From a bacterium (GTDB lineage: Bacteria > Patescibacteriota > Minisyncoccia > Phycocordibacterales > Phycocordibacteraceae), in NCBI GenBank assembly GCA_021817685.1, contig JAKAGD010000002.1, positions 1 through 22,560 of the forward strand: a DNA stretch of 22,560 nt, read 5' to 3'. The position numbers and the translations under genes were made by a program. The stretch's first letter is position 1. Every line of letters starts with the position of its first letter. Below, piece by piece: positions 1 through 5,374 of the stretch. The notes under the pieces were generated by a model, which ran no database searches, had not been told where the DNA came from, and saw only the letters and a list, made by a program, of their open reading frames with translations.

Positions 1-4
1 CATA

Positions 5-931
5 TCAAACCTGCAGGTACTTACGGATAGCAAGCACCGACGCGACTGCGCCGAGAGCGATGCCCGACAGCATGATGATGAGGAACACGAAAACGAAGTG
101 GTCCGTATAGTAGCTCGCCAGATTGAATCCGCCGAACCACCCCGCGGTCTTCATGCCCGCATACCAGGTGGCGGGCCACAGGAGGATGAGAACGACGAGC
201 GCGCTTATGACGCCGGTAATGACGCCGGTCACGATGAACGGCCCCTGGATGTAAATATTGCTCGCACCCACGAGCCGCATCACCGCTATCTCGTCCTTGG
301 CGGTGTAGATGGCGAGGCGCACGGTCGCGAACGCGATAAGTATGGACGCGATGGCGAAGAGCACGATGACGGCAAAACCGATCTCGCGCGTCGCCTGTAT
401 CGCCAGCGCAAGGCGATCGATGACCTCTTTGTTCTGCGCATAGTTGATGCGGTCTACGATGGACGTCCCGCCGGAGGAGAGCGCCGGCGACGCCTCAAGG
501 AAGCTCACAATGCTCTCGTACTGGGAGGGATCTTTCGCCCGCACTTCGAGCGAAGCGTCGAGCGGATTGCCGCCGAGCTGCTCGAGCGCCTGAAGCGTGA
601 GCTGATCGGTGGCGTGCCGTTCGCGGAACGCGGCGAGCGCGGCATCGGCCGAGGTATAGGTGACGCTTGCGACTTGCGGGAGCTTGGAAAGCTGATCTTT
701 CACCGCCAGGATGTCGGACTCGCTTGCGGAAGTGACGAAGTACACGGACACGTCCACCTTGTCGCTCACGGTGTTGAGCGTGTAGGTGAGAAGCGCGGAA
801 AGGAAGATGAGTGAAGCGATGATGGCGAGCGTCACGGTCATGATGAGCACGGTCGCCGCGGAGACCGCGCCGCCGCGGGCGAAGTTCTTTCCCCCCGCGA
901 TCATCATTCTTTTGCTAAGCATCCATCTCAT
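5..931 (-). CDS. ftsX: Cell-division protein FtsX (permease-like subunit of FtsEX)
   Basis: 308 aa, the usual FtsX length. FtsX is the membrane half of the FtsEX complex, which couples cytoplasmic ATP hydrolysis to activation of peptidoglycan hydrolases at the septum. The sequence shows the family topology: a short basic N-terminus, one hydrophobic segment at about residues 22-48, a long extracytoplasmic domain (about 50-175), then three hydrophobic segments at about 182-210, 228-260 and 275-303. The conserved MRLVGAS-type cytoplasmic loop occurs between TM2 and TM3. The ATG lies 9 nt after the ftsE stop codon, so the two genes form one transcript with ftsE first. There is no convincing Shine-Dalgarno, suggesting coupled translation. 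The TGA stop lies at the very edge of the window and the gene is complete. Confidence 0.93.
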   Translation of the reverse strand: MRWMLSKRMMIAGGKNFARGGAVSAATVLIMTVTLAIIASLIFLSALLTYTLNTVSDKVDVSVYFVTSASESDILAVKDQLSKLPQVASVTYTSADAALAAFRERHATDQLTLQALEQLGGNPLDASLEVRAKDPSQYESIVSFLEASPALSSGGTSIVDRINYAQNKEVIDRLALAIQATREIGFAVIVLFAIASILIAFATVRLAIYTAKDEIAVMRLVGASNIYIQGPFIVTGVITGVISALVVLILLWPATWYAGMKTAGWFGGFNLASYYTDHFVFVFLIIMLSGIALGAVASVLAIRKYLQV

Positions 932-940
932 AGGTAGATT

Positions 941-1618
941 CTACAGGGAATATTTCCCGTCCGCATCGTCGCGCACCAGGCGTCCGCGATCGATGGTGAT
1001 GACCCGCTTGCCGATGGCGTCGACCACGCCCTTGTTATGCGTCGTGATGATGATGGTCGTTCCGAGCTCGTTGATCTTTTTCAGTATCTCCACGACCTCG
1101 TAGGTGTTGATGGGGTCCAGGTTGCCCGTCGGTTCGTCGGCGACGATGAGGTCCGGCTGATTGATGATGGCGCGGCCGATAGCGATGCGCTGTTTCTCGC
1201 CGCCCGAAAGCTGGTCGGGGAAATGCTTTGATTTATCGGAGAGGTTTACGAGCTCCAGGATGTACGGCACGTCGGCCGCTATCTCTTCATCGGTGCGGCC
1301 GGCCGCTTCCATCGCAAAGGCGATGTTCTCATAGGCGGTCTTGTTCGGAATGAGGCGGAAATCCTGGAACACCATGCCGATCTTCCGACGGTAATGATGC
1401 AATGCCGAACTCGGCAAATCGTTGATGTCTATGGATTCAAAAAAAACCGACCCGTCCGTGGGACGCTCTTCGGCAAGGAGGAGCTTGAGGAGCGTGGTCT
1501 TCCCCGCGCCCGAGTGGCCGACGATGGAGACGAATTCTTTGGGGGCGACGGAGATGGTGACCTCTTCGAGCGCCGCCGTGTCCCCGTACCGTTTCGTCAC
1601 CTTGTCGAAATAAATCAT
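941..1618 (-). CDS. ftsE: Cell-division ATP-binding protein FtsE
   Basis: 225 aa, typical FtsE. It is the cytoplasmic ATPase partner of FtsX. Walker A GHSGAGKTT is at about residues 34-42, the ABC signature LSGGEKQR at about 137-144, Walker B LIVADEPTGNLD at about 156-167 and the H-loop histidine in ITTHN near 194. The Q-loop VFQDFRLIP and the NKTAYEN motif just after it are characteristic of FtsE rather than of other ABC ATPases. It is first in the ftsE-ftsX pair. A TACAAT hexamer 11 nt upstream of the ATG suggests a very short leader, and no Shine-Dalgarno is visible. Confidence 0.95.
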   Translation of the reverse strand: MIYFDKVTKRYGDTAALEEVTISVAPKEFVSIVGHSGAGKTTLLKLLLAEERPTDGSVFFESIDINDLPSSALHHYRRKIGMVFQDFRLIPNKTAYENIAFAMEAAGRTDEEIAADVPYILELVNLSDKSKHFPDQLSGGEKQRIAIGRAIINQPDLIVADEPTGNLDPINTYEVVEILKKINELGTTIIITTHNKGVVDAIGKRVITIDRGRLVRDDADGKYSL

Positions 1619-1629
1619 TGTCGCTTTTC

Positions 1630-1635
1630 ATTGTA
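1630..1635 (-). promoter_or_regulatory. Probable -10 element of ftsE-ftsX
   Basis: TACAAT on the minus strand, 11 nt before the ftsE ATG. A start site 6-7 nt downstream would leave a leader of about four nucleotides. No good -35 hexamer lies at 16-18 bp, so this call rests on the -10 match alone. Confidence 0.45.
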
Positions 1636-1716
1636 CCCCACCGCATTCACTCCCGTCTAGAAAACGGCCAAAACGGGTCTCACAGGTTGGGGATAAGATT
1701 CCTAAACACAAACAGA

Positions 1717-1745
1717 TTGACACAAAGCTTTTACAGTGGTAAAAG
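1717..1745 (+). promoter_or_regulatory. Promoter with overlapping operator-like palindrome, upstream of the methyltransferase gene
   Basis: A perfect -35 TTGACA (1717-1722) is followed after 17 bp by a poor -10, TAAAAG (1740-1745). A perfect inverted repeat with 7-bp arms, CTTTTAC / GTAAAAG, and a 4-nt centre covers 1728-1745, the downstream half of the spacer and the whole -10. That is where a dimeric repressor or activator would bind. A small RNA hairpin in a longer transcript is the alternative. Confidence 0.5.
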
Positions 1746-1778
1746 TCAAGCTGGACAACTACAGAAAGGGTTACCGCC

Positions 1779-2474
1779 ATGGACATGCCAGTACCAGAAA
1801 CGTATGAAGCGGGGTTGCAGTATTGGCCTTACCGACTCTCACTTGCAAAAGTCCTGGAAGCTATCCAAGTTACGACTCTTCCAGGAGCTACAGTTCTCGA
1901 TATCATGTGCGGCCCCGGATATCTTCTCGGGCAGCTGTGCAAAGCATATCCGAGCCTGCGGCTGACAGGAGTCGATATCGAAGAGCAGTACATCGACTTC
2001 GGAAGACGGCGATATCCCAATGTGTCGTTCGAGGTCGGGGACGTGTGCACTTGGCGGTCGACGGACGGGTTTTCAACCGTCGTTTGTACCGGTGCACTGC
2101 ATCATGTGCCCTACGGGAACCAGGGCGCTGCCATCCACAACATATCGCGGATGGTGAAGCCAGGCGGTGTAGTAATCATCTCCGATTGCTACGTCGACGA
2201 ATACGCGAACGAGACCGAACGCCGGCTCGCCGCGGCCAAGCTCGGTGATGCGTATCTGCGGGAAACAATCCGTGCGGGTGCGCCACCGGATGTTCTCGCG
2301 TGGACTGCTGACATTACCAAGAATGACGTCTGCGGAGAAGAATTCAAACCCTGCCTTCGCGATCGCGTTCCACTTCTTGGAGCAGCGTTCAAGAACATCC
2401 AAACCTTTAGAGTTTGGCCGGAGGAAAGCGGCACCGGCTACGGCGATTACATACACATCTGCGGACCTTGTTGA
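1779..2474 (+). CDS. Class I SAM-dependent methyltransferase
   Basis: 231 aa. The Rossmann-like methyltransferase core begins at about residue 35. Motif I is VLDIMCGPGYLL (about 39-50, the glycine-rich SAM-binding loop). The acidic end of strand beta2 is LTGVDIE (about 61-67), followed by a VGDVCTW aspartate (motif III) and a GALHHV motif IV/post-I region typical of the Methyltransf_11/25 families. A cysteine-containing motif I (MCGPGY in place of the common GCGTG) is slightly unusual. The substrate cannot be inferred. The start is supported by AGAAAGGG about 10 nt upstream of the ATG at 1779. It is transcribed alone, between divergent ftsE and convergent prfB, with its own promoter and a terminator directly after the TGA. 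Confidence 0.85.
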   Translation: MDMPVPETYEAGLQYWPYRLSLAKVLEAIQVTTLPGATVLDIMCGPGYLLGQLCKAYPSLRLTGVDIEEQYIDFGRRRYPNVSFEVGDVCTWRSTDGFSTVVCTGALHHVPYGNQGAAIHNISRMVKPGGVVIISDCYVDEYANETERRLAAAKLGDAYLRETIRAGAPPDVLAWTADITKNDVCGEEFKPCLRDRVPLLGAAFKNIQTFRVWPEESGTGYGDYIHICGPC

Positions 2475-2475
2475 A

Positions 2476-2506
2476 TAGGCCTCCCTTCGGGGAGGCCTAC
2501 TGTTTT
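2476..2506 (+). terminator. Rho-independent terminator with a UUCG tetraloop, shared by convergent genes
   Basis: A perfect 10-bp stem (arms 2476-2485 and 2490-2499) closes a TTCG loop and is followed on the plus strand by CTGTTTTT. It lies 1 nt after the methyltransferase stop. The last three bases of the right arm, 2497-2499, are the TAG stop of prfB on the other strand, so the same hairpin sits at the 3' end of both genes. The U-tract supports only plus-strand termination. Confidence 0.85.
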
Positions 2507-3369
2507 TCGATCGCGGCGTCGATAAAATCGTCCAAATCGCCCTCCAGGACCTTGTCGGGGTTTGAGGACTCATGCTCCGTGCGGTGGTCTTTGACCATCT
2601 TGTACGGGTGGAGCACGTAGGAGCGCATCTGGCTCCCCCATTCGTTCGCGGTCGTGGCGGCGATTGAGCGGCCTTTTGCGGTCGCCTCGCGCTCGGCCTC
2701 TTCTTTTGCAAATATCTTCGCTTTGAGGAGCTCCATGCCCTTCTCGCGGTTGGCGAGCTGGCTGCGCTCGGAAGACACGTGTACGGAGAGATTGGTGGGC
2801 TTATGGAGGATGCGCACGGCCGTCTCGCGCTTGTTCACGTTCTGCCCGCCTGCGCCGCCGGAACGGGCGAACTGTATTTCCAGATCGTCCGGCGCAAGCT
2901 CCACCTTGTCGGTCGCAACGAGCGTGGGCAGCCCTTCCACGAGCGCGAACGATGTCTGCCGCTTCGCGTTCGCATTGAACGGCGACTGGCGCACCAAGCG
3001 GTGCACGCCCGCTTCGTGTTTCAGGCGGCCGTACGCACCGCCGCCGGAAATCTCCAGCAACAGGTTCCGGTATCCGCCGTGGTCGTTCTCGTTGGCGTGG
3101 AGTTCGCGCACGCGCCACCCTTTCTTCCCCGCGTAGCCCTCGTACATGCGGCGGAGCATGCGCGCGAAGTCTTCGGCGTCGTCGCCGCCTGCGCCCGCGA
3201 GTATGGCCAGGGTTGCGTTGCCGGCGTCATGCGGGTCACCCGTGCCGCCCTCCTTCAGATTTTGGTATTCCTGCACGAGCGCCTGCGCCTGATTTTTATC
3301 CGCCCAGAAATCGGGCGATGCCATCATCGCTTCCAATTGCGCCAGCCGCGTTTCTCGCTCGTCAGCCAT
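2497..3369 (-). CDS. prfB: Peptide chain release factor 2 (RF2), shortened domain 1
   Basis: 290 aa, against 365 aa for E. coli RF2. RF2 reads UAA and UGA and triggers peptidyl-tRNA hydrolysis. The stop-codon recognition tripeptide is SPF (in VRQSPFNAN, about residue 128), which identifies RF2 and not RF1 (PxT). The catalytic GGQ motif is intact (GAGGQNVNKRET, about 172-183). Domain 1 is short. The protein starts at the region corresponding to E. coli residues just after its frameshift codon, keeps the first helix (RLAQLEAMMASPDFW), then passes almost directly to LAGAGGDDAEDFARML, skipping most of the helical bundle. No CTT-TGA programmed-frameshift site is present upstream or in the 5' codons. 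The upstream small gene ends 12 nt before the ATG, so the two are probably cotranscribed. Confidence 0.93.
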   Translation of the reverse strand: MADERETRLAQLEAMMASPDFWADKNQAQALVQEYQNLKEGGTGDPHDAGNATLAILAGAGGDDAEDFARMLRRMYEGYAGKKGWRVRELHANENDHGGYRNLLLEISGGGAYGRLKHEAGVHRLVRQSPFNANAKRQTSFALVEGLPTLVATDKVELAPDDLEIQFARSGGAGGQNVNKRETAVRILHKPTNLSVHVSSERSQLANREKGMELLKAKIFAKEEAEREATAKGRSIAATTANEWGSQMRSYVLHPYKMVKDHRTEHESSNPDKVLEGDLDDFIDAAIEKQ

Positions 3370-3381
3370 GACGATTCACGT

Positions 3382-3708
3382 TCACTGGATCGTGCCCCGA
3401 TACTCTTCCGGCTTTATGTCGTTCTCTTCAAAATATTCCTCGAGCTTCCTCCGTTCCTCCGCAAGAAGTCCCAACTGGGTTCCCATTTCCTTTTCTTTCT
3501 CACTATCCGCGTCCGTACCCAATCCGAGCTTCTCTCCCCGTTCGAGGGTCGCCGAAAGCCGCGAGATCTCCGCCCGCACTTCGGGATACCGCGCTATATT
3601 ATTCCTTTTCTCCGTCTCTTTCATTTCAGCGTGCACCTGCTCTATCGCCGCACCGGCCAAATCGTGCTGTTTTTCTCCGCCCGTATGTTGCATTCCTTCT
3701 GGTGTCAT
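3382..3708 (-). CDS. Small charged helical protein of unknown function, upstream of prfB
   Basis: 108 aa. I do not recognise the family. It is strongly charged (K, E, R) and lacks hydrophobic segments. Heptad-like stretches from about residue 25 to 95 (for example PEVRAEISRLSATLERG and LGLLAEERRKLEEYF) suggest a cytoplasmic coiled coil or helical bundle. It ends 12 nt before prfB, in the same orientation. A TACCAT -10-like element lies 6 nt before the ATG at 3708, giving a leaderless start; an alternative ATG at 3693 has AGAAGGA too close to serve as an SD. The missing helical part of RF2 domain 1 immediately downstream makes an RF2-related role imaginable, but nothing in the sequence shows it. 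Confidence 0.6.
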   Translation of the reverse strand: MTPEGMQHTGGEKQHDLAGAAIEQVHAEMKETEKRNNIARYPEVRAEISRLSATLERGEKLGLGTDADSEKEKEMGTQLGLLAEERRKLEEYFEENDIKPEEYRGTIQ

Positions 3709-3751
3709 GGCGTTATGGTATCGGTTTTACGCGGAAGGCGCAAACCTGCTT

Positions 3752-3813
3752 TGGAGCCGCCCCTCGGATTTGAACCGAGGACCTACCCCTTACTACCAAG
3801 CGGGCCGAGCGGC
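3752..3813 (-). pseudogene. Decayed, interrupted partial copy of tRNA-Thr(CGT)
   Basis: Bases 3752-3793 are identical over 42 nt to 3912-3953, the 3' half of the neighbouring tRNA-Thr(CGT): encoded CCA, acceptor, T arm and the 3' part of the anticodon arm. The following bases (to 3813) only weakly resemble the D arm and 5' acceptor strand, and the 5' side of the anticodon stem is absent here. A 13-nt piece containing that missing segment (3890-3902) lies about 100 bp away, next to the intact tRNA. The sequence cannot fold as a complete tRNA. Confidence 0.7.
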
Positions 3814-3836
3814 AAATGAGCGTCTTCGTTCATTTG
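3813..3836. repeat. Short hairpin between the tRNA-Thr copies
   Basis: An inverted repeat of 10 bp (one G-T pair) with a TCTT loop: arms 3813-3822 and 3827-3836. It is part of the palindrome-rich DNA that separates the tRNA-Thr(CGT) gene from its 3' partial copy. On the minus strand the segment beginning CCTCGGA just before it resembles an inverted T-arm of the tRNA. Confidence 0.5.
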
Positions 3837-3857
3837 TCCGAGGCAAGCGAAGGGAGG

Positions 3858-3891
3858 AATAAAATCGCGCCTTCCGGGGCGCGATTTTATT
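3858..3891 (-). terminator. Strong terminator of tRNA-Thr(CGT)
   Basis: A perfect 14-bp stem (arms 3858-3871 and 3878-3891) with a 6-nt loop. The stem is A/T-rich at its base and G/C-rich at its top, so it ends in a T-run in either direction. It starts about 20 nt after the tRNA 3' end on the minus strand. Confidence 0.8.
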
Positions 3892-3911
3892 ACGAAGGGG
3901 TTTGCCTCTCC

Positions 3912-3987
3912 TGGAGCCGCCCCTCGGATTTGAACCGAGGACCTACCCCTTACGAAGGGGTTGCTCTACCAACTGAGCTAGGGCGGC
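3912..3987 (-). tRNA. tRNA-Thr (anticodon CGT)
   Basis: 76 nt including an encoded CCA. Acceptor strands GCCGCCC and GGGCGGC pair fully. The D arm is GCTC/GAGC, the anticodon stem ACCCC/GGGGT closes the loop TTCGTAA, and the T stem CTCGG/CCGAG closes TTCAAAT. The anticodon CGT reads ACG. It is the only one of the four tRNAs here with an encoded CCA. The discriminator base is T. Confidence 0.95.
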
Positions 3988-4043
3988 AATACATCCTTTT
4001 TATCACATATTTCCTCCTTGAAAAAGCTCCTTTGCCCGGGCTA

Positions 4044-4071
4044 TTGACAGAACAGCATTCTGGTCTATAAT
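4044..4071 (+). promoter_or_regulatory. Consensus sigma-70-type promoter of the 59-codon gene
   Basis: A perfect -35 TTGACA (4044-4049) and a perfect -10 TATAAT (4066-4071) are separated by 16 bp. The predicted start is near 4078, giving a leader of about 35 nt that carries a strong Shine-Dalgarno. This is the best-matching promoter in the window. Confidence 0.85.
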
Positions 4072-4113
4072 GAAGTTTGCAGTTCCCCTTTAACGTTTTG
4101 AAGGAGGCCCGTC

Positions 4114-4293
4114 ATGGCCAATCCCGTAAAACTCGAAACACTCCAGCTGCTTGCCAAGGGCGTTGCCGAAAAACACCGCATCAGCCCCGAAGAAGCGACC
4201 CTGCGACTGATCCACGAGCAAGGGTTCGACAACGTGGATTTCAGCGGCGGCCGCAAGGCCGACCCGAACGACGGCACCGTCCCCCTGCAGTAA
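4114..4293 (+). CDS. Small protein of unknown function (59 aa), apparently highly expressed
   Basis: 59 codons from ATG 4114 to TAA. GAAGGAGG lies about 6 nt upstream, a near-ideal Shine-Dalgarno. The product begins MANPVKLETLQLLAKGVAEK. It has an amphipathic helical first half (a second helix around HRISPEEATLRLIHEQG, residues 21-37) and a polar, glycine- and aspartate-rich tail (residues 42-59). There is no signal peptide, membrane segment or cysteine. A consensus promoter lies upstream and a strong terminator 19 nt downstream, so it is a complete monocistronic unit between tRNA genes. I do not recognise the family. The DNA- or ribosome-binding possibilities usual for abundant small helical proteins are guesses. 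Confidence 0.8.
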   Translation: MANPVKLETLQLLAKGVAEKHRISPEEATLRLIHEQGFDNVDFSGGRKADPNDGTVPLQ

Positions 4294-4311
4294 GGACATC
4301 CGTCGCCTCAA

Positions 4312-4341
4312 CCCTCCGCCCCCGGCGGAGGGCCTTCTTTT
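4312..4341 (+). terminator. Terminator of the 59-codon gene
   Basis: A perfect 9-bp G/C-rich stem (arms 4312-4320 and 4324-4332) with a 3-nt loop, followed by CCTTCTTTT. It sits 19 nt after the stop codon. Confidence 0.88.
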
Positions 4342-4345
4342 CTAT

Positions 4346-4367
4346 CTGAGCCGAGAGTCCGGGATTG
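4346..4367 (-). repeat. Partial copy of the 3' end of tRNA-Thr(GGT)
   Basis: Bases 4346-4359 and 4361-4367 repeat 4502-4515 and 4516-4522 exactly, with one extra C between them. The repeated part is the 3' acceptor strand, the 3' half of the T arm and 3 nt of 3' flank of the tRNA located 156 bp away. The rest of the tRNA is not recognisable in this copy. Confidence 0.75.
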
Positions 4368-4501
4368 GCGTCAAGTTCCTAGGCTCGCTGACTCGCCAAG
4401 GACTTCCTGCCCGGCCTCGTCCGTCCCGAGGACGGGACATGACTCCGGCTTTCAATCCCGAACACGCGATGCGCAGGCATCGCGTTCTTCGTCTCGCTTC
4501 G
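4368..4501. other. Palindrome-rich non-coding interval between tRNA-Thr(GGT) and its 3' partial copy
   Basis: No supported gene. It holds a perfect 9-bp hairpin with a GCAG loop (4464-4472 / 4477-4485), a 6-bp GTCCCG/CGGGAC hairpin near 4430, and an inverted 11-nt copy of the tRNA T-arm region (4451-4461 against 4513-4523). In a minus-strand read-through RNA the inverted copy could pair with the T arm of either the tRNA or its downstream copy. Confidence 0.6.
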
Positions 4502-4504
4502 CTG

Positions 4505-4577
4505 AGCCGAGAGTCGGGATTGAACCGACGACCTGCGCCTTACCATGGCGCTGCTCTACCAACTGAGCTATCTCGGC
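4505..4577 (-). tRNA. tRNA-Thr (anticodon GGT)
   Basis: 73 nt without an encoded CCA. Acceptor GCCGAGA/TCTCGGC, D arm GCTC/GAGC, anticodon stem GCGCC/GGCGC around ATGGTAA, T stem GTCGG/CCGAC around TTCAATC. The anticodon GGT reads ACC and ACT. The discriminator base is T, as in tRNA-Thr(CGT) nearby. Confidence 0.95.
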
Positions 4578-4592
4578 TTAACGTACTTGCGC

Positions 4593-4621
4593 ATAGTAGC
4601 GGAAAACCCCGCTTCTTTCAA
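4593..4621 (-). promoter_or_regulatory. Promoter of tRNA-Thr(GGT)
   Basis: On the minus strand: -35 TTGAAA (4616-4621), 17-bp spacer, -10 TACTAT (4593-4598), then 15 nt to the tRNA 5' end. It is back-to-back with the cupin promoter. Confidence 0.7.
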
Positions 4622-4632
4622 TTTTCTTGCGA

Positions 4633-4638
4633 TATACT
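4633..4638 (+). promoter_or_regulatory. -10 element of the leaderless cupin gene
   Basis: TATACT ends 6 nt before the ATG at 4645, so transcription probably starts at or next to the start codon. No Shine-Dalgarno is present. The -35 position has no good match. Confidence 0.55.
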
Positions 4639-4644
4639 TCCCCT

Positions 4645-4998
4645 ATGGAAGGACTATCTCATTATGAGAAGGAAGAACGCCCGTGGGGCAATTTTGAACG
4701 CTTCACGTTGAATGAGAAGACGACCGTGAAGATCATCACCGTGAACGCGGGCCAGGCCATCAGCCTGCAGACCCATGAACACCGCGACGAATTCTGGCGC
4801 GTCCTCAAAGGCTCCGGCACCGTGCACATAAACGGGAAAGATATGGAGGTGCACGAGGGAGATGCAGTCTTCGGCAGAAGAGGAGACGAGCACCGGATCA
4901 CCGGCGGCCCGGACGGAACCGTGTTCCTGGAAATAGCGTTTGGCGACTTTGACGAAAGCGACATTCACCGGCTTGAAGACCGGTACGGCCGGAAATGA
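4645..4998 (+). CDS. Cupin-domain protein, mannose-6-phosphate isomerase (type II, C-terminal domain) like
   Basis: 117 aa from the ATG at 4645; an in-frame TTG 18 nt upstream falls before the -10 element and is unlikely. The single cupin barrel shows the metal-ligand pattern: QTHEHRDEFWRVLKGSG (H, H and E of cupin motif 1, about residues 43-59) and a motif 2 region ending GDEHRITGG (about 81-89). The opening ERPWGNFE and the ending ...HRLEDRYGR are those of the isomerase domain found at the C-terminus of bifunctional GDP-mannose pyrophosphorylase/phosphomannose isomerase. As a stand-alone domain it would interconvert mannose-6-phosphate and fructose-6-phosphate for mannose-containing glycans. 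No sugar-nucleotide gene is adjacent. It ends 3 bp before the convergent CAT tRNA. Confidence 0.85.
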   Translation: MEGLSHYEKEERPWGNFERFTLNEKTTVKIITVNAGQAISLQTHEHRDEFWRVLKGSGTVHINGKDMEVHEGDAVFGRRGDEHRITGGPDGTVFLEIAFGDFDESDIHRLEDRYGRK

Positions 4999-5000
4999 TG

Positions 5001-5074
5001 TGCTGGCGGAAGGACTTGCACCTTCGACCTTGGGTTTATGAATCCCATGCTCTAACTGCCTGAGCTACGCCAGC
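5001..5074 (-). tRNA. tRNA with anticodon CAT (elongator Met or Ile2)
   Basis: 74 nt without CCA. Acceptor GCTGGCG/CGCCAGC fully pairs, including 1-72, which argues against an initiator. The D arm is GCTC/GAGC, and the anticodon stem TGGGA/ACCCA has an A-A mismatch at 31-39 around loop TTCATAA. The T stem GAAGG/CCTTC closes an unusual loop, TGCAAGT, with G where the near-universal T55 is expected. Met and lysidine-modified Ile2 tRNAs cannot be separated by anticodon alone. Confidence 0.85.
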
Positions 5075-5133
5075 AAATGAAGCACAATACAGGAACACTA
5101 ACAAAATTGGAGAGATTTTGGTAGGATACGTTT

Positions 5134-5146
5134 ATTCCGCAGGAAT
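5134..5146. repeat. Small inverted repeat upstream of tRNA-Asp
   Basis: ATTCC / GGAAT arms around GCA, 3 nt before the tRNA 5' end. It may be a processing or promoter-proximal structure, or may be chance. Confidence 0.25.
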
Positions 5147-5149
5147 ACT

Positions 5150-5223
5150 GCGGGGGTAGCTCAACTGGTTAGAGCATCCGCCTGTCACGCGGAAGGTTGC
5201 GGGTTCGAGTCCCGTCCCTCGCG
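5150..5223 (+). tRNA. tRNA-Asp (anticodon GTC)
   Basis: 74 nt without CCA. Acceptor GCGGGGG/CCCTCGC pairs with one G-T. The D arm is GCTC/GAGC, anticodon stem TCCGC/GCGGA closes CTGTCAC, and T stem GCGGG/CCCGT closes TTCGAGT. The anticodon GTC and discriminator G match aspartate. Confidence 0.95.
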
Positions 5224-5231
5224 CAGTTAGA

Positions 5232-5262
5232 AAAACGAAGACTTCTGAAGTCGTCGTTTTCG
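5232..5262 (+). terminator. Terminator of tRNA-Asp
   Basis: A 13-bp stem with one mismatch (arms 5232-5244 and 5248-5260) and a CTG loop. The 3' arm ends in TTTT. It begins 9 nt after the tRNA. Confidence 0.75.
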
Positions 5263-5275
5263 TTACGAGCGAGAG

Positions 5276-5374
5276 TTTTGAGCGGAGCTCAAAAAGGGAC
5301 TCGAAGACCTTGCGAGTATTTTATGGAGCGTAGCGAACAGAAAATCCGCAAGGTGTACCGTTCCTGTAAGGAAA
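5276..5374. other. Palindrome-rich non-coding interval downstream of tRNA-Asp
   Basis: No supported gene. It contains a perfect 8-bp hairpin TTTTGAGC/GCTCAAAA (5276-5294) and an inverted T-arm segment GGGACTCGAA (5296-5305) complementary to the tRNA-Asp T loop. It also contains a CCTTGCG/CGCAAGG stem enclosing AT-rich arms, and a small TTCC/GGAA hairpin. The 3' part (TAGCGAAC...ATCCGC-AAGGT) resembles a decayed tRNA-Asp body with its anticodon loop deleted. Confidence 0.55.

Noticed and set aside
98..814. 238-codon open frame opposite ftsX
   Set aside because: Low-complexity charged translation antisense to a recognised gene.
2497..3400. Programmed +1 frameshift site of prfB
   Set aside because: No CTT-TGA slip site or internal Shine-Dalgarno was found before or within the first codons; the gene is read without a shift.
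2779..3819. Long open frame on the plus strand across prfB and the upstream small gene
   Set aside because: Antisense shadow of a high-G+C region; the minus strand encodes clear RF2 motifs and the frame runs into the tRNA copy.
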